Of a DNA stretch of 64,000 bases, positions 24,896-33,174 are shown in pieces. Location of the stretch: positions 310,001-374,000 of the forward strand of contig OY781061.1 of the NCBI GenBank assembly GCA_963676515.1, written 5' to 3'. Source of the DNA: G963667145 sp963676515 [NCBI: Candidatus Cloacimonadota bacterium] (GTDB taxonomy: Bacteria; Cloacimonadota; Cloacimonadia; G963667145). Position 1 is the stretch's first letter. Each line of letters opens with the position of its first letter. The notes below the pieces were generated by a model. That model ran no database searches, had not been told where the DNA came from, and saw nothing but the letters and a program-made list of their open reading frames with translations. Position numbers and translations under genes: made by a program.

Positions 24896-25834
24896 ATGAT
24901 TATAAGTGTAAGCAGAAGAACTGACATACCAGCATTCTATTCAGATTGGTTTTATGAAAGAATAAAGAAAGGATTCGTTTATACAAGAAATCCAATGAAT
25001 ATACATCAAATAAGCAAAATTGATTTAAATCCTAAAGTCGTTGATTGTTTTGTTTTTTGGACAAAAAATCCTACCCACTTTATGAAGAACCTTAATAATC
25101 TAGATTATTATAATTATTATTTTCAATTTACCATAACTGGTTATGGTAAAAAATTAGAGCCGAATGTTCCCAGTCTTAAAAATTCTATAGAAAACTTTAA
25201 AAAATTATCAAGACTTATTGGTAAAAATCGTGTTATCTGGAGATACGACCCAATTATCATCACTGAAGATTGTGACATCCATTATCACATAAAAAATTTT
25301 GAATTCATTGCATCACAACTTACTAAATATACTGATAAATGCATAATTAGCTTTGTTGACTACTATAAAAAGACAGTAAAAAATATGGTTCACATAAAAG
25401 ATACACCCATAACAAAAGATCAAATTTACAAATTAGCAACGAATTTTGTCTCGATTGGTAAAAAGTATGGCTTAATCATCAACAGTTGTGCTGAGAAAAT
25501 CAACTTAGAAAACCAGGGAATTGAGCATGGCAAATGTATCGACAATAGACTAATTGAAGAGATATCAGACTATAAACTAAAAATTTCTAAAGACAATACT
25601 CAACGCACTGAGTGTGGCTGTGTTACAAGCATTGATATTGGTGCATATAATACATGCCTACACGGTTGTGTTTACTGTTACGCAAACTATATTTCAAACA
25701 AAGTAAAAGAAAACTACGCATTACACGATAAAAAAGGAGAACTTCTATATGGTTCTATTTCGGAAGAAGATAAAATAACAACAAGAAAAATAAAAAGTTA
25801 TAAAATTACACAACAAAGATTATTCGGTTTATAA
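24896..25834 (+). CDS. DUF1848 family protein with radical SAM-like cysteine motif
   Basis: A 312-aa protein. The start ATG at 24896 (MIISVSRRTDIPAFYS) follows a GGAAA site and lies 4 nt after the methyltransferase-like gene. The N-terminal SRRTDIPAFY and WTKNP strings and the late Cys motif CLHGCVYCYANY (preceded by CGCVTSIDIG) are hallmarks of DUF1848. The C-x3-C-x2-C spacing is that of radical SAM clusters, although it sits near the C-terminus rather than the N-terminus. Its function has not been established to my knowledge. The very AT-rich codon use differs from uvrC next door, in line with recent gain. Confidence 0.85.
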   Translation: MIISVSRRTDIPAFYSDWFYERIKKGFVYTRNPMNIHQISKIDLNPKVVDCFVFWTKNPTHFMKNLNNLDYYNYYFQFTITGYGKKLEPNVPSLKNSIENFKKLSRLIGKNRVIWRYDPIIITEDCDIHYHIKNFEFIASQLTKYTDKCIISFVDYYKKTVKNMVHIKDTPITKDQIYKLATNFVSIGKKYGLIINSCAEKINLENQGIEHGKCIDNRLIEEISDYKLKISKDNTQRTECGCVTSIDIGAYNTCLHGCVYCYANYISNKVKENYALHDKKGELLYGSISEEDKITTRKIKSYKITQQRLFGL

Positions 25835-25846
25835 CTGGTACTCTTC

Positions 25847-27634
25847 TTAAATTTTATTAACACTGTTTAGTTCCCCCAGCTCCCCCTTCACCTTCTCCGC
25901 CAACTTCTCCCCCACACCTTTCACCGTCTGAAGCTCTTCCACAGTTGCTTCTTTGACGCCCTGCACCGAGCCAAACTCCCGCAGGAGGTTGTACTTGGTC
26001 TGCTCGCCCACCACGCTGTCCAACTCGCTAGCTAGCGTCCGCATCGAGCGGCGTTTGCGGTGATAAGTAATCGCAAAGCGATGAGCCTCGTCCCGCAGGT
26101 GGACGATCATCTTCAGAGCCAGCGACTTGCGAGGAAGCATTATCGAGTCAGATTGCCCCGGCAAAAAAACCTCTTCCAGCCTTTTGGCGAGGGAAACTAT
26201 CGCTATATCGACCTTCATCTCCTGCAAAATCTCCAAAGACGACGAGAGCTGACCTTTGCCGCCATCCACCACGATCAGATCGGGCTTTTCGTACTGGTCG
26301 AGCTTCGCTAGATACCGCCGCAGAGTTTCCTGCATACTGGCAAAGTCGTCTTGCCCCTGCACCTCTTTCATCTTGAAGTGCAGATAGTTCTTCTTCTTGG
26401 GTTTGCCGTTCTCAAAAAAAACCAGCGAAGAGACGGTGTCGCTACCTTGGATGGTGGAAATATCTATGCAGATAATCTTGGTAGGTAGCACCGACAAGCC
26501 CAACGCCCGCTTCAGCTCCAACACTGGCACTGCTGTGCGTGCCGACCGCCTTAGGTATTTCAGCCTCTCTTGTTCCACCAAATCGAAGGCGTTTTGCCTT
26601 GCCATCCAGAGCAGTTTACTCAGCTTCCCTTTTTGCGGTACAAAGAGGCTTAATCGCTCCAGCAACTCTTCGTCCAACTCGCCTTGAGGGTCTAGCTCTA
26701 GCAGTATCTGCCACGGCAACACATCCAGCCTCGGCAAATAGTACTGCTTCAGGAAAGCTGACAAGACCTCTTGCATACTCTTACCCGCTATGTTTTTCAG
26801 CGGATAAGTCTCTTTGCCGACCAATCTGCCTTCCACTAGCTTCAGCACCGCTATCGCTCCCAGATTTTCTTCCAGATAACCCACAACCACATCTCTTCTT
26901 TTATTGTCTTCAAAATAAACCGTCTGCTTCTGCCCCAGCTTTTGCAAGCTCTCCCACTGCAATTTGTAAACCGCCGCTTTTTTGTAATCCATCTTTTCCG
27001 CCGCAGAATCCATCAGCCGCTGCAAATCCGCACTTATCACTTTGCTCGCACCCGAAAGGAACTTTTTCACCCTCTGCACCAGCAACTTATATTCCTGACT
27101 CAGGCTTTCATCGGCTTCGCACACGCCCACACATTTGCCTATTTGATAATTAAGACACCGCTTTTTCGCCATCGTGTTGCATTTTCGCAAAGGAAAAATC
27201 TCTTCCACCATCTGCTTGACCCTGTGCATCGCACTGGCATCGGTGAAAGGTCCGAAGTAGTCGCCCTTATCGTGCTTTTGCTCTCTGGTTACCACTAGGC
27301 GTGGATACGGCTCGTCCGTCAATTTCAGAAATGGGTAGCGTTTGTCATCTTTGAGCAAGATGTTATATTTTGGGCGATATTTTTTGATGAGGGTGTCTTC
27401 CAAAATTAGAGCCTCGTGAGCACTGGAGACCATTATGTAGTCCAAATCGGTCACATTTTCCACCAGCTTACGGGTTTTCAGGTCGGACTTCTTGCCAGCG
27501 AAATAGCTCCGTACGCGGTTTTTCAGACTGGTGGCTTTGCCCACATAGATTATTTTGCCCGCTTTGTTTTTCATCAGGTACACGCCAGCCTGATCGGGTA
27601 ATGTCACCAGCTTCTGCCTGAGATTCGGATTCAT
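25847..27634 (-). CDS. uvrC: UvrABC excinuclease subunit C
   Basis: A 595-aa nucleotide-excision-repair nuclease. The N-terminal GIY-YIG domain (DQAGVYLMKNKAGKIIYVGK) makes the 3' cut. A UVR motif follows (about residues 200-235). The RNase H-like C-terminal half with ICIDISTIQGSD and VVDGGKGQLS makes the 5' cut. Tandem helix-hairpin-helix motifs (TVKGVGEKLAEKV) close it. The last 45 codons also exist as a diverged copy at 22857-23030, so the present 3' end was probably supplied by the incoming island. It starts 1 nt after the murJ stop. Confidence 0.96.
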   Translation of the reverse strand: MNPNLRQKLVTLPDQAGVYLMKNKAGKIIYVGKATSLKNRVRSYFAGKKSDLKTRKLVENVTDLDYIMVSSAHEALILEDTLIKKYRPKYNILLKDDKRYPFLKLTDEPYPRLVVTREQKHDKGDYFGPFTDASAMHRVKQMVEEIFPLRKCNTMAKKRCLNYQIGKCVGVCEADESLSQEYKLLVQRVKKFLSGASKVISADLQRLMDSAAEKMDYKKAAVYKLQWESLQKLGQKQTVYFEDNKRRDVVVGYLEENLGAIAVLKLVEGRLVGKETYPLKNIAGKSMQEVLSAFLKQYYLPRLDVLPWQILLELDPQGELDEELLERLSLFVPQKGKLSKLLWMARQNAFDLVEQERLKYLRRSARTAVPVLELKRALGLSVLPTKIICIDISTIQGSDTVSSLVFFENGKPKKKNYLHFKMKEVQGQDDFASMQETLRRYLAKLDQYEKPDLIVVDGGKGQLSSSLEILQEMKVDIAIVSLAKRLEEVFLPGQSDSIMLPRKSLALKMIVHLRDEAHRFAITYHRKRRSMRTLASELDSVVGEQTKYNLLREFGSVQGVKEATVEELQTVKGVGEKLAEKVKGELGELNSVNKI

Positions 27635-27635
27635 C

Positions 27636-29171
27636 TTATTTTCTTATTTTTCCTAATAAGTTCAGCCATTGCTGGACTTGCAGTGCATACGCCAACACTA
27701 AAAAGACCAGCGAACCCAAAAATCCCAAGGCTATAAATTTAACCAAAAGAGGAAAAAATCCAGCATTATTAACAAAATAATTGTTGAGAATATCGACCAA
27801 AAACCAGACAAAAATCCCCGCAATTAAAATCTTGGTGACTTCTTGCAGTGGAAATTGCAAAAATTTGTAGCGAACGCTTACCCAGCAAAAGAGCATTACG
27901 CTTTGCAATACCGCCGAGCACAGTGTAGCCAGAGCCAAGCCAGCAGCACCCATATATTGCATAAACCAAAGGTTGAAGCCGATATTTGCCAGCAGTGCCA
28001 CCACCGACACCTTGACTGGCGATTTGGTGTCGCCATGTGCATAAAAGAGGCTGACCAAGATATGATTGAAGCAGAAGAAGGTCAAAGCCAACACATAGTA
28101 AAAAAATGGAGCATAGGTCATCTCCACGGCTGTCTGGTCGAATATACCGCGAGCAAAGAGAATGGTGATGTATTCCCGACCCAAGCTGACCATCAGAGCG
28201 GTGATAGGGACCATCAGGAAGGCAGACAGCACCAAAACATGGGAGAAGGTCTTTTGCAGCTCCATGCGGTCATTTCTAGCCACCAACTTGGAAAAGACAG
28301 GCAAGCTCGCCGACCAGATAGGCACACCCAGCACGCCTAGTGCCAGCTGCATCAGGCGATAAGAGTAACTAAGGCTAGAGGCACTGCCGACCACCAAAAA
28401 GGATGCCAAGAACAAATCTACATAGGTGTTGAGTTGACGCACGCCGATGCCAAAAATCCCCGGCAAAAATCTTCGCCAAACTTGGTCTAAGTGATCTGTG
28501 CTCCACACAAATTTTAGCTTGTAACCGATTTTCTTCAGAAAAGGAAGATTGACTAGCAGCTGCAGCACTCCACCGACCACGATGCCCCAAGAGTAAGCTT
28601 CTACTTTCTGCACAGAATCGCCACCTACCCAGAAAACAAATCCACCGATAACCGCAATCGCACCCAGATTAAAAAAGGCTGCCGAAAGAGCTGGCCAAAA
28701 GAAGTAGTCATGATAGTTCAAGATAGCGATCAGCATCGACGCAGTTCCTATCAAAAAGAGGTAAGGCATCATTATTCTGGTCAAGCTGATGGTCAAGAGC
28801 ACAGTGCTATCACTTAGCCCGGGAGCGACTATCTTTACCAAGTATGGAGCAAATAGTGTCCCCATCACCGAAAAAAGCAGCAAAATCACCGACAAGAGGG
28901 TGAGCAAGGAAAGACCAAACCGCACTTGAGCCAAGCGACCATTTTTCTCTTCCACCTCCCCATACAGGGGGATAAAGGCTGCAGCCAAAGCTCCTTCGCC
29001 GAAGAGAAGTCGCAAAAAATTGGGAATGCGGTAAGCGTAATTGAAAGCGTCTGCCAGATAACTAACGCCAAAGAAAGCGGTAAAAATAATGTCTCGCACC
29101 AAACCCAAGACCCTTGAAATCATTACCGCCGAAGACATCGAACCGACTTTTTTCAGCATTTTTACACTCAT
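27636..29171 (-). CDS. murJ: Lipid II flippase MurJ
   Basis: A 511-aa inner-membrane protein with about 14 helices of the MVF/MOP superfamily, moving lipid II to the periplasm for peptidoglycan synthesis. The start SSAVMISRVLGLVRDIIFTA and GALAAAFIPLYGEV are characteristic. It lies 11 nt after an mltD-like gene and 1 nt before uvrC, a cell-wall and repair run. Confidence 0.94.
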   Translation of the reverse strand: MSVKMLKKVGSMSSAVMISRVLGLVRDIIFTAFFGVSYLADAFNYAYRIPNFLRLLFGEGALAAAFIPLYGEVEEKNGRLAQVRFGLSLLTLLSVILLLFSVMGTLFAPYLVKIVAPGLSDSTVLLTISLTRIMMPYLFLIGTASMLIAILNYHDYFFWPALSAAFFNLGAIAVIGGFVFWVGGDSVQKVEAYSWGIVVGGVLQLLVNLPFLKKIGYKLKFVWSTDHLDQVWRRFLPGIFGIGVRQLNTYVDLFLASFLVVGSASSLSYSYRLMQLALGVLGVPIWSASLPVFSKLVARNDRMELQKTFSHVLVLSAFLMVPITALMVSLGREYITILFARGIFDQTAVEMTYAPFFYYVLALTFFCFNHILVSLFYAHGDTKSPVKVSVVALLANIGFNLWFMQYMGAAGLALATLCSAVLQSVMLFCWVSVRYKFLQFPLQEVTKILIAGIFVWFLVDILNNYFVNNAGFFPLLVKFIALGFLGSLVFLVLAYALQVQQWLNLLGKIRK

Positions 29172-29182
29172 TTTTTTTTCCG

Positions 29183-30676
29183 CTAATACAGCAACTTTTC
29201 CCCAGGAGGCAAAACATAAGTTTTCTTCAAATGATTTAGGTTTATCAAATAGTTAGCCGAAACGCTCAGTTTTTTGGCAATTTTCTCCAAACTGTCTCCT
29301 GTGCGGATTTGGTAAGAGCTTTTCTTTCCATAAACATAGTCGCCCTTTATGTACCGCCCATTGATCGTCAAAATTTGCCCAGGGATTACCTTGTCAGATT
29401 TCATTTTGTTCTCTTTGCGGATTATGTTGGTGTAGGTTTTAAACTTTTTGGCAATTTTGAAAAGATTGTCGTTTTTCTGCACGCGGTAATAGATGTTTAT
29501 CGCATCGTTCTTTTTCGCCAACTCTTCTTCTGCTTCTTTGAGAATCGCAAAGTTCGGCTGAGCATCTTTTGGTATCCAAAATTCATAATCACCGAAAGGC
29601 AAAATGACATTATTCACCTTGGCATAGCGACTTCGTTGATGTTTATAAATCTTAATCCAATAATTATTTTGCCAAATTGTGCCGATATTCGTGCCCTGAG
29701 CGATAGCCCATTTGTCCAGTTTGTGGTAACCACGCAGGGTGATATTCACTCTCTTGAACTGCTTCTCTATCGGTTTATCTCTTCTTATCACTTCGCCGAA
29801 AATCTCCTGCTCGTTGTCGAAAATAATCTTGATCGCCACAGCACGCCAAACATAGCGATTGGTCTCCTCGGCACTCATTATCAACTCCGAGAAAGCTTTG
29901 CCACCTTGCTTTTCTATTACTCTGCTAATATTTCTCACGCCAGCGTTGTAAGCACACATCGCCAAAAGCCAACTGTCTCCGCCTTTTTTTGCCAAATATT
30001 TTTTATTGAATTTTAGCAAGCGAATTGCGGCTTTAGTGGATTTGATGATGTCTCGTCTCTCGTCCACAAAGTTATCTATCCGCAGGTTATAACCTTTGGC
30101 TGTCGCTGGCATAAACTGCCAGATACCATCTGCACCAGCCCAAGACCTAGCCATAGGATTTAGCCCGCTTTCCGCTACCGCTAGATATTGCAAATCTTGG
30201 GGAACATCTTCTTCTACAAAAATTTTTCGGAAAAGGTCGAAATAAAACCCGCTTCTTGCTATATAACTTCGCGAGTTTTTGAGCTCCTGTTTGAAGATGC
30301 CGATGAACTTCTCTCGAATCTTGGGAGCGAAAAGATCTACCCTTTCTCCGGCAAACATCACCACTTTCGGAATCTTGAAGTCCAGATCGCCAGCGGCAAC
30401 TTCCACCTGTCGCCTGAGAGCTTCGTTTTCTAAATAAACGCCGTTGAGCGTGGAGATATACTCTTCGATAACTTTGCTCAGCTCCGCTATCTCTTCGTCG
30501 CTAGATTGCACTCTCCCTTGCAGGTATTGCACAGAGTCTTCCAGATTGTGGATACGATTTTTTTGTTGTTTTACCAAAGATAAATCATCACCAATAGATG
30601 AAATTTTTTCACCTTGCTGACAAGCTGGCAAAAAAAAGAGAACCAGACAAAGAGCAAATAAACAAAAATTTTTCAT
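29183..30676 (-). CDS. MltD-like lytic transglycosylase lipoprotein with LysM repeats (copy 1)
   Basis: A 497-aa lipoprotein. A signal peptide ends in the lipobox LPAC (C19). A predicted coiled coil spans about residues 35-90. The SLT domain has the catalytic glutamate in AVAESGLNP and the typical WAGADGIWQFMP and MCAYNAGV strings. Two LysM repeats follow (YRVQKNDNLFKIAKKF and YQIRTGDSLEKIAKKL) and bind glycan. It cleaves peptidoglycan to anhydro-muropeptides. It is a tandem paralogue of the next gene, with the same domain order, and leads into murJ. Confidence 0.92.
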   Translation of the reverse strand: MKNFCLFALCLVLFFLPACQQGEKISSIGDDLSLVKQQKNRIHNLEDSVQYLQGRVQSSDEEIAELSKVIEEYISTLNGVYLENEALRRQVEVAAGDLDFKIPKVVMFAGERVDLFAPKIREKFIGIFKQELKNSRSYIARSGFYFDLFRKIFVEEDVPQDLQYLAVAESGLNPMARSWAGADGIWQFMPATAKGYNLRIDNFVDERRDIIKSTKAAIRLLKFNKKYLAKKGGDSWLLAMCAYNAGVRNISRVIEKQGGKAFSELIMSAEETNRYVWRAVAIKIIFDNEQEIFGEVIRRDKPIEKQFKRVNITLRGYHKLDKWAIAQGTNIGTIWQNNYWIKIYKHQRSRYAKVNNVILPFGDYEFWIPKDAQPNFAILKEAEEELAKKNDAINIYYRVQKNDNLFKIAKKFKTYTNIIRKENKMKSDKVIPGQILTINGRYIKGDYVYGKKSSYQIRTGDSLEKIAKKLSVSANYLINLNHLKKTYVLPPGEKLLY

Positions 30677-30689
30677 TTAAAAAAAGCGA

Positions 30690-32219
30690 TCAGGAATTTC
30701 TCCTGATTCTCAGAACTTGCCCTATCTTGATGGTGTTGGAAGTTAAGCCATTGAGAGATTTGATCGTCGAAACATAAGTCCTAAACTTTTTAGCTATTTT
30801 GAGCAAAGAGTCACCTGCTCTCACCCGATAATAATTTGATTTTGTTGCCACATATTTTCGCCCAACTTGGATTTTTAACCTTTGACCAATTCTGATCATC
30901 GTTCCCCGAATGTTGTTAATAGCTTTGATCGCCGATATGCTCGTCCGATATTTCATCGCTATCGAACCCAGATTGTCTCCTCTGCGAACCTTATAAGTTA
31001 CCAGCATATTGCCTTTGCTAGTCAATTTTTTTTCTGCTGCCGAGAGAAGTTCTACATTTGCTTTGGCATCTTTTCGCACCAGCACCGTGTACTCCCCAGG
31101 AGGTAATATTATGCTATTTATTTTTGAATATTTGCTTCGCCTCATCTTGTACATTTTTATCCAATGATTGTCCAACCAAATATCTCTAATATTAGTACCT
31201 TGAGCTATAGCCCACTCGTTCAATTTATGGTAGCCTTGCAATTTCACCGTAACCATCCGCATCACATCGAAGATAGATTTTTGCTTCACAAACTTTTTCC
31301 CGAACAACTCTTCCTCGTTTTCAAAAATCAGCTTAATGGCAATCGCTCTCCACACATAGCGATTGGTCTCATCGGCTTTCATTATCAGCTCTTCAAAGTC
31401 TGTAGAGCCTTGCCTTTTTATGTCTTTGGCGACATTGCCCACTCCAGCATTGTAACTGCACATCGCCAGTAGCCAATCTTCACAACCGAATTTTTGCAGG
31501 TATTTATAGCTATTGAGGATATATTTGGCTGCAGCGTCGGTTGACTGCAAAATATCCCGCCGCTGATCGACATAAGAGTTGATTTCCATCTTGTACTGTT
31601 TGCCCGTGCGAGGCATAAACTGCCAAACACCATCCGCTCCTGCCCACGAGTGAGCGATAGGATTAAGGCAACTCTCAGCTACAGCTAGATATTTGGTATC
31701 ATCGGGAACACCTTTCTCCCGAAATACTTTCTCAAAAAGCGGAAAATAAAAGCCACTGCGTTTGATATATTTGTGAGCAAATTTCAGCTCGTTATTAAAA
31801 ATCTTCTGAAACTTATCTCTAATCCGTGGACTAGAGATATCCAGAGTTTTGCCTGCAAAATTCACCGAATCTGGCAAACTAAATCCCATATTAACCTGAG
31901 CGATGCTGGTGACCACTTCCAGCTGATCCACGACCTTATCGTGCTTCGCCTCAGACTCTTCGAGTTGTTTGGATAACACAGCTATCTCGTTATTGAGTAG
32001 CTCTATCGTCTGATCTTTCCCGAGAATCTCTTCATCTTTACTTTGCAAAGCGTTAGAGATATCCTTGAACGGTTTGGGACTAATATTGTTGGTGTTGAGG
32101 ATATCCTCCACCTCTTGGACATAAGCTTTGGACAATAGTTGTTCATTATTGCTCGTCGCACATCCGAAGATAGAACCTACACACAAACAGAAAATCAAGC
32201 TCTTTTTAAAAAACTTCAT
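30690..32219 (-). CDS. MltD-like lytic transglycosylase lipoprotein with LysM repeats (copy 2)
   Basis: A 509-aa paralogue of copy 1. Start chosen at the ATG at 32219 (MKFFKKSLIF), giving a normal signal peptide with lipobox IFGC (C20). A coiled-coil stretch (about residues 50-95) precedes the SLT domain with AVAESCLNP, where copy 1 has Gly in place of Cys after the catalytic Glu-Ser, and WAGADGVWQFMP. Two LysM repeats end it (YKVRRGDNLGSIAMKY, YRVRAGDSLLKIAKKF). It lies 13 nt before copy 1, so both are probably made from one transcript. Confidence 0.92.
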   Translation of the reverse strand: MKFFKKSLIFCLCVGSIFGCATSNNEQLLSKAYVQEVEDILNTNNISPKPFKDISNALQSKDEEILGKDQTIELLNNEIAVLSKQLEESEAKHDKVVDQLEVVTSIAQVNMGFSLPDSVNFAGKTLDISSPRIRDKFQKIFNNELKFAHKYIKRSGFYFPLFEKVFREKGVPDDTKYLAVAESCLNPIAHSWAGADGVWQFMPRTGKQYKMEINSYVDQRRDILQSTDAAAKYILNSYKYLQKFGCEDWLLAMCSYNAGVGNVAKDIKRQGSTDFEELIMKADETNRYVWRAIAIKLIFENEEELFGKKFVKQKSIFDVMRMVTVKLQGYHKLNEWAIAQGTNIRDIWLDNHWIKMYKMRRSKYSKINSIILPPGEYTVLVRKDAKANVELLSAAEKKLTSKGNMLVTYKVRRGDNLGSIAMKYRTSISAIKAINNIRGTMIRIGQRLKIQVGRKYVATKSNYYRVRAGDSLLKIAKKFRTYVSTIKSLNGLTSNTIKIGQVLRIRRNS

Positions 32220-32244
32220 ATCTAACAAAATCTCCCTTGGTTAT

Positions 32245-33165
32245 TCATTTTATAAATCTAAGATCGACGGGTGTCAAAGCTTTACCAGTTTGCACAAATT
32301 CCTGCCAAACTTCCATACTCTCCACACTCATCCTTTTTTTGGCTCCAGCCGTGTACGCTCCTGTATGAGGCGTCAGATATACATTCTCGTATCTTTGCAA
32401 TCGCAAGGCTTTGGTTGGCTCTTTCGCAAAGACATCCAAGCCAGCTCCACGGATTAGCTTCTTCTCCAACCCTTTTAGCAAAGCTTTCTCATCCACTACT
32501 TCACCTCTTGCCACATTTAGCAAGAAGAGAGGCTCTCGGATCTTGTCTAAAATTTTTTTGTCAAAATAGTTAAAAGTATCCGCATACAATGGACAATGAA
32601 AAGTGAGAACATTGCACCAACTAACTCCCTCTTCATACGAACAAAACTCAATATATTGCTGCTGGCTACTATCCAAAAAAGGGTCCACGCCCCGAACTTC
32701 TGCTCCTAAGTACTTCAGCGTATCAGCCACCCTTCGCCCCACTCTTCCCATACCTACCACCAGCACTCGCATATCTGGGAACTCAAAATTTTCTGGCAAG
32801 TTATCTTTCCAGTCACCCACCATTAGGGCACTCCTAGAGCTACGATGTGCTTTCATCAGAGCTACCAAAAGGGAGAGCGTGTGCTCATAAGCAGAATAGG
32901 CGTTCGCCTTGGGAGTGTTGCACACCTGCACACCTCTAGCCACAGCCTCTTTCACCGTTATATTGTCAAATCCGCTTCCAGCTCTGATTATCAACTTCAA
33001 CTTGGGAAATTTGTCCAAATAAGTAGCGTCAAAGTAAGTTTTCGTCCTGATAATCACCACTTGGCTTTCAGGGTCTTCCTCTTGGGTGAAAAACTTTGCT
33101 ACTTTTTTTTCTTCTACCAACTGCCAAAATTCACTCGGCATCGGCTCTAATATTGATGTTCTCAT
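32245..33165 (-). CDS. D-isomer-specific 2-hydroxyacid dehydrogenase
   Basis: A 306-aa NAD-dependent dehydrogenase. The Rossmann motif is VVGMGRVGRRVAD. The catalytic arginine lies in NVARGEVVDE and the histidine in LTPHTGAYT. It has no C-terminal ACT domain, so it is the short type. 3-Phosphoglycerate dehydrogenase, hydroxypyruvate reductase or a related 2-ketoacid reductase are all possible. Neighbours (nnr, lytic transglycosylases) do not settle the substrate. Confidence 0.85.
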   Translation of the reverse strand: MRTSILEPMPSEFWQLVEEKKVAKFFTQEEDPESQVVIIRTKTYFDATYLDKFPKLKLIIRAGSGFDNITVKEAVARGVQVCNTPKANAYSAYEHTLSLLVALMKAHRSSRSALMVGDWKDNLPENFEFPDMRVLVVGMGRVGRRVADTLKYLGAEVRGVDPFLDSSQQQYIEFCSYEEGVSWCNVLTFHCPLYADTFNYFDKKILDKIREPLFLLNVARGEVVDEKALLKGLEKKLIRGAGLDVFAKEPTKALRLQRYENVYLTPHTGAYTAGAKKRMSVESMEVWQEFVQTGKALTPVDLRFIK

Positions 33166-33174
33166 TATTTTCTT

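Noticed and set aside
26539-27153. 204-codon plus-strand frame
   Set aside because: Antisense to uvrC, low-complexity Pro/Ser/Ala composition typical of a shadow frame.
29309-30016. 235-codon plus-strand frame
   Set aside because: Antisense to the mltD-like copy 1, which has a lipobox, SLT and LysM motifs.
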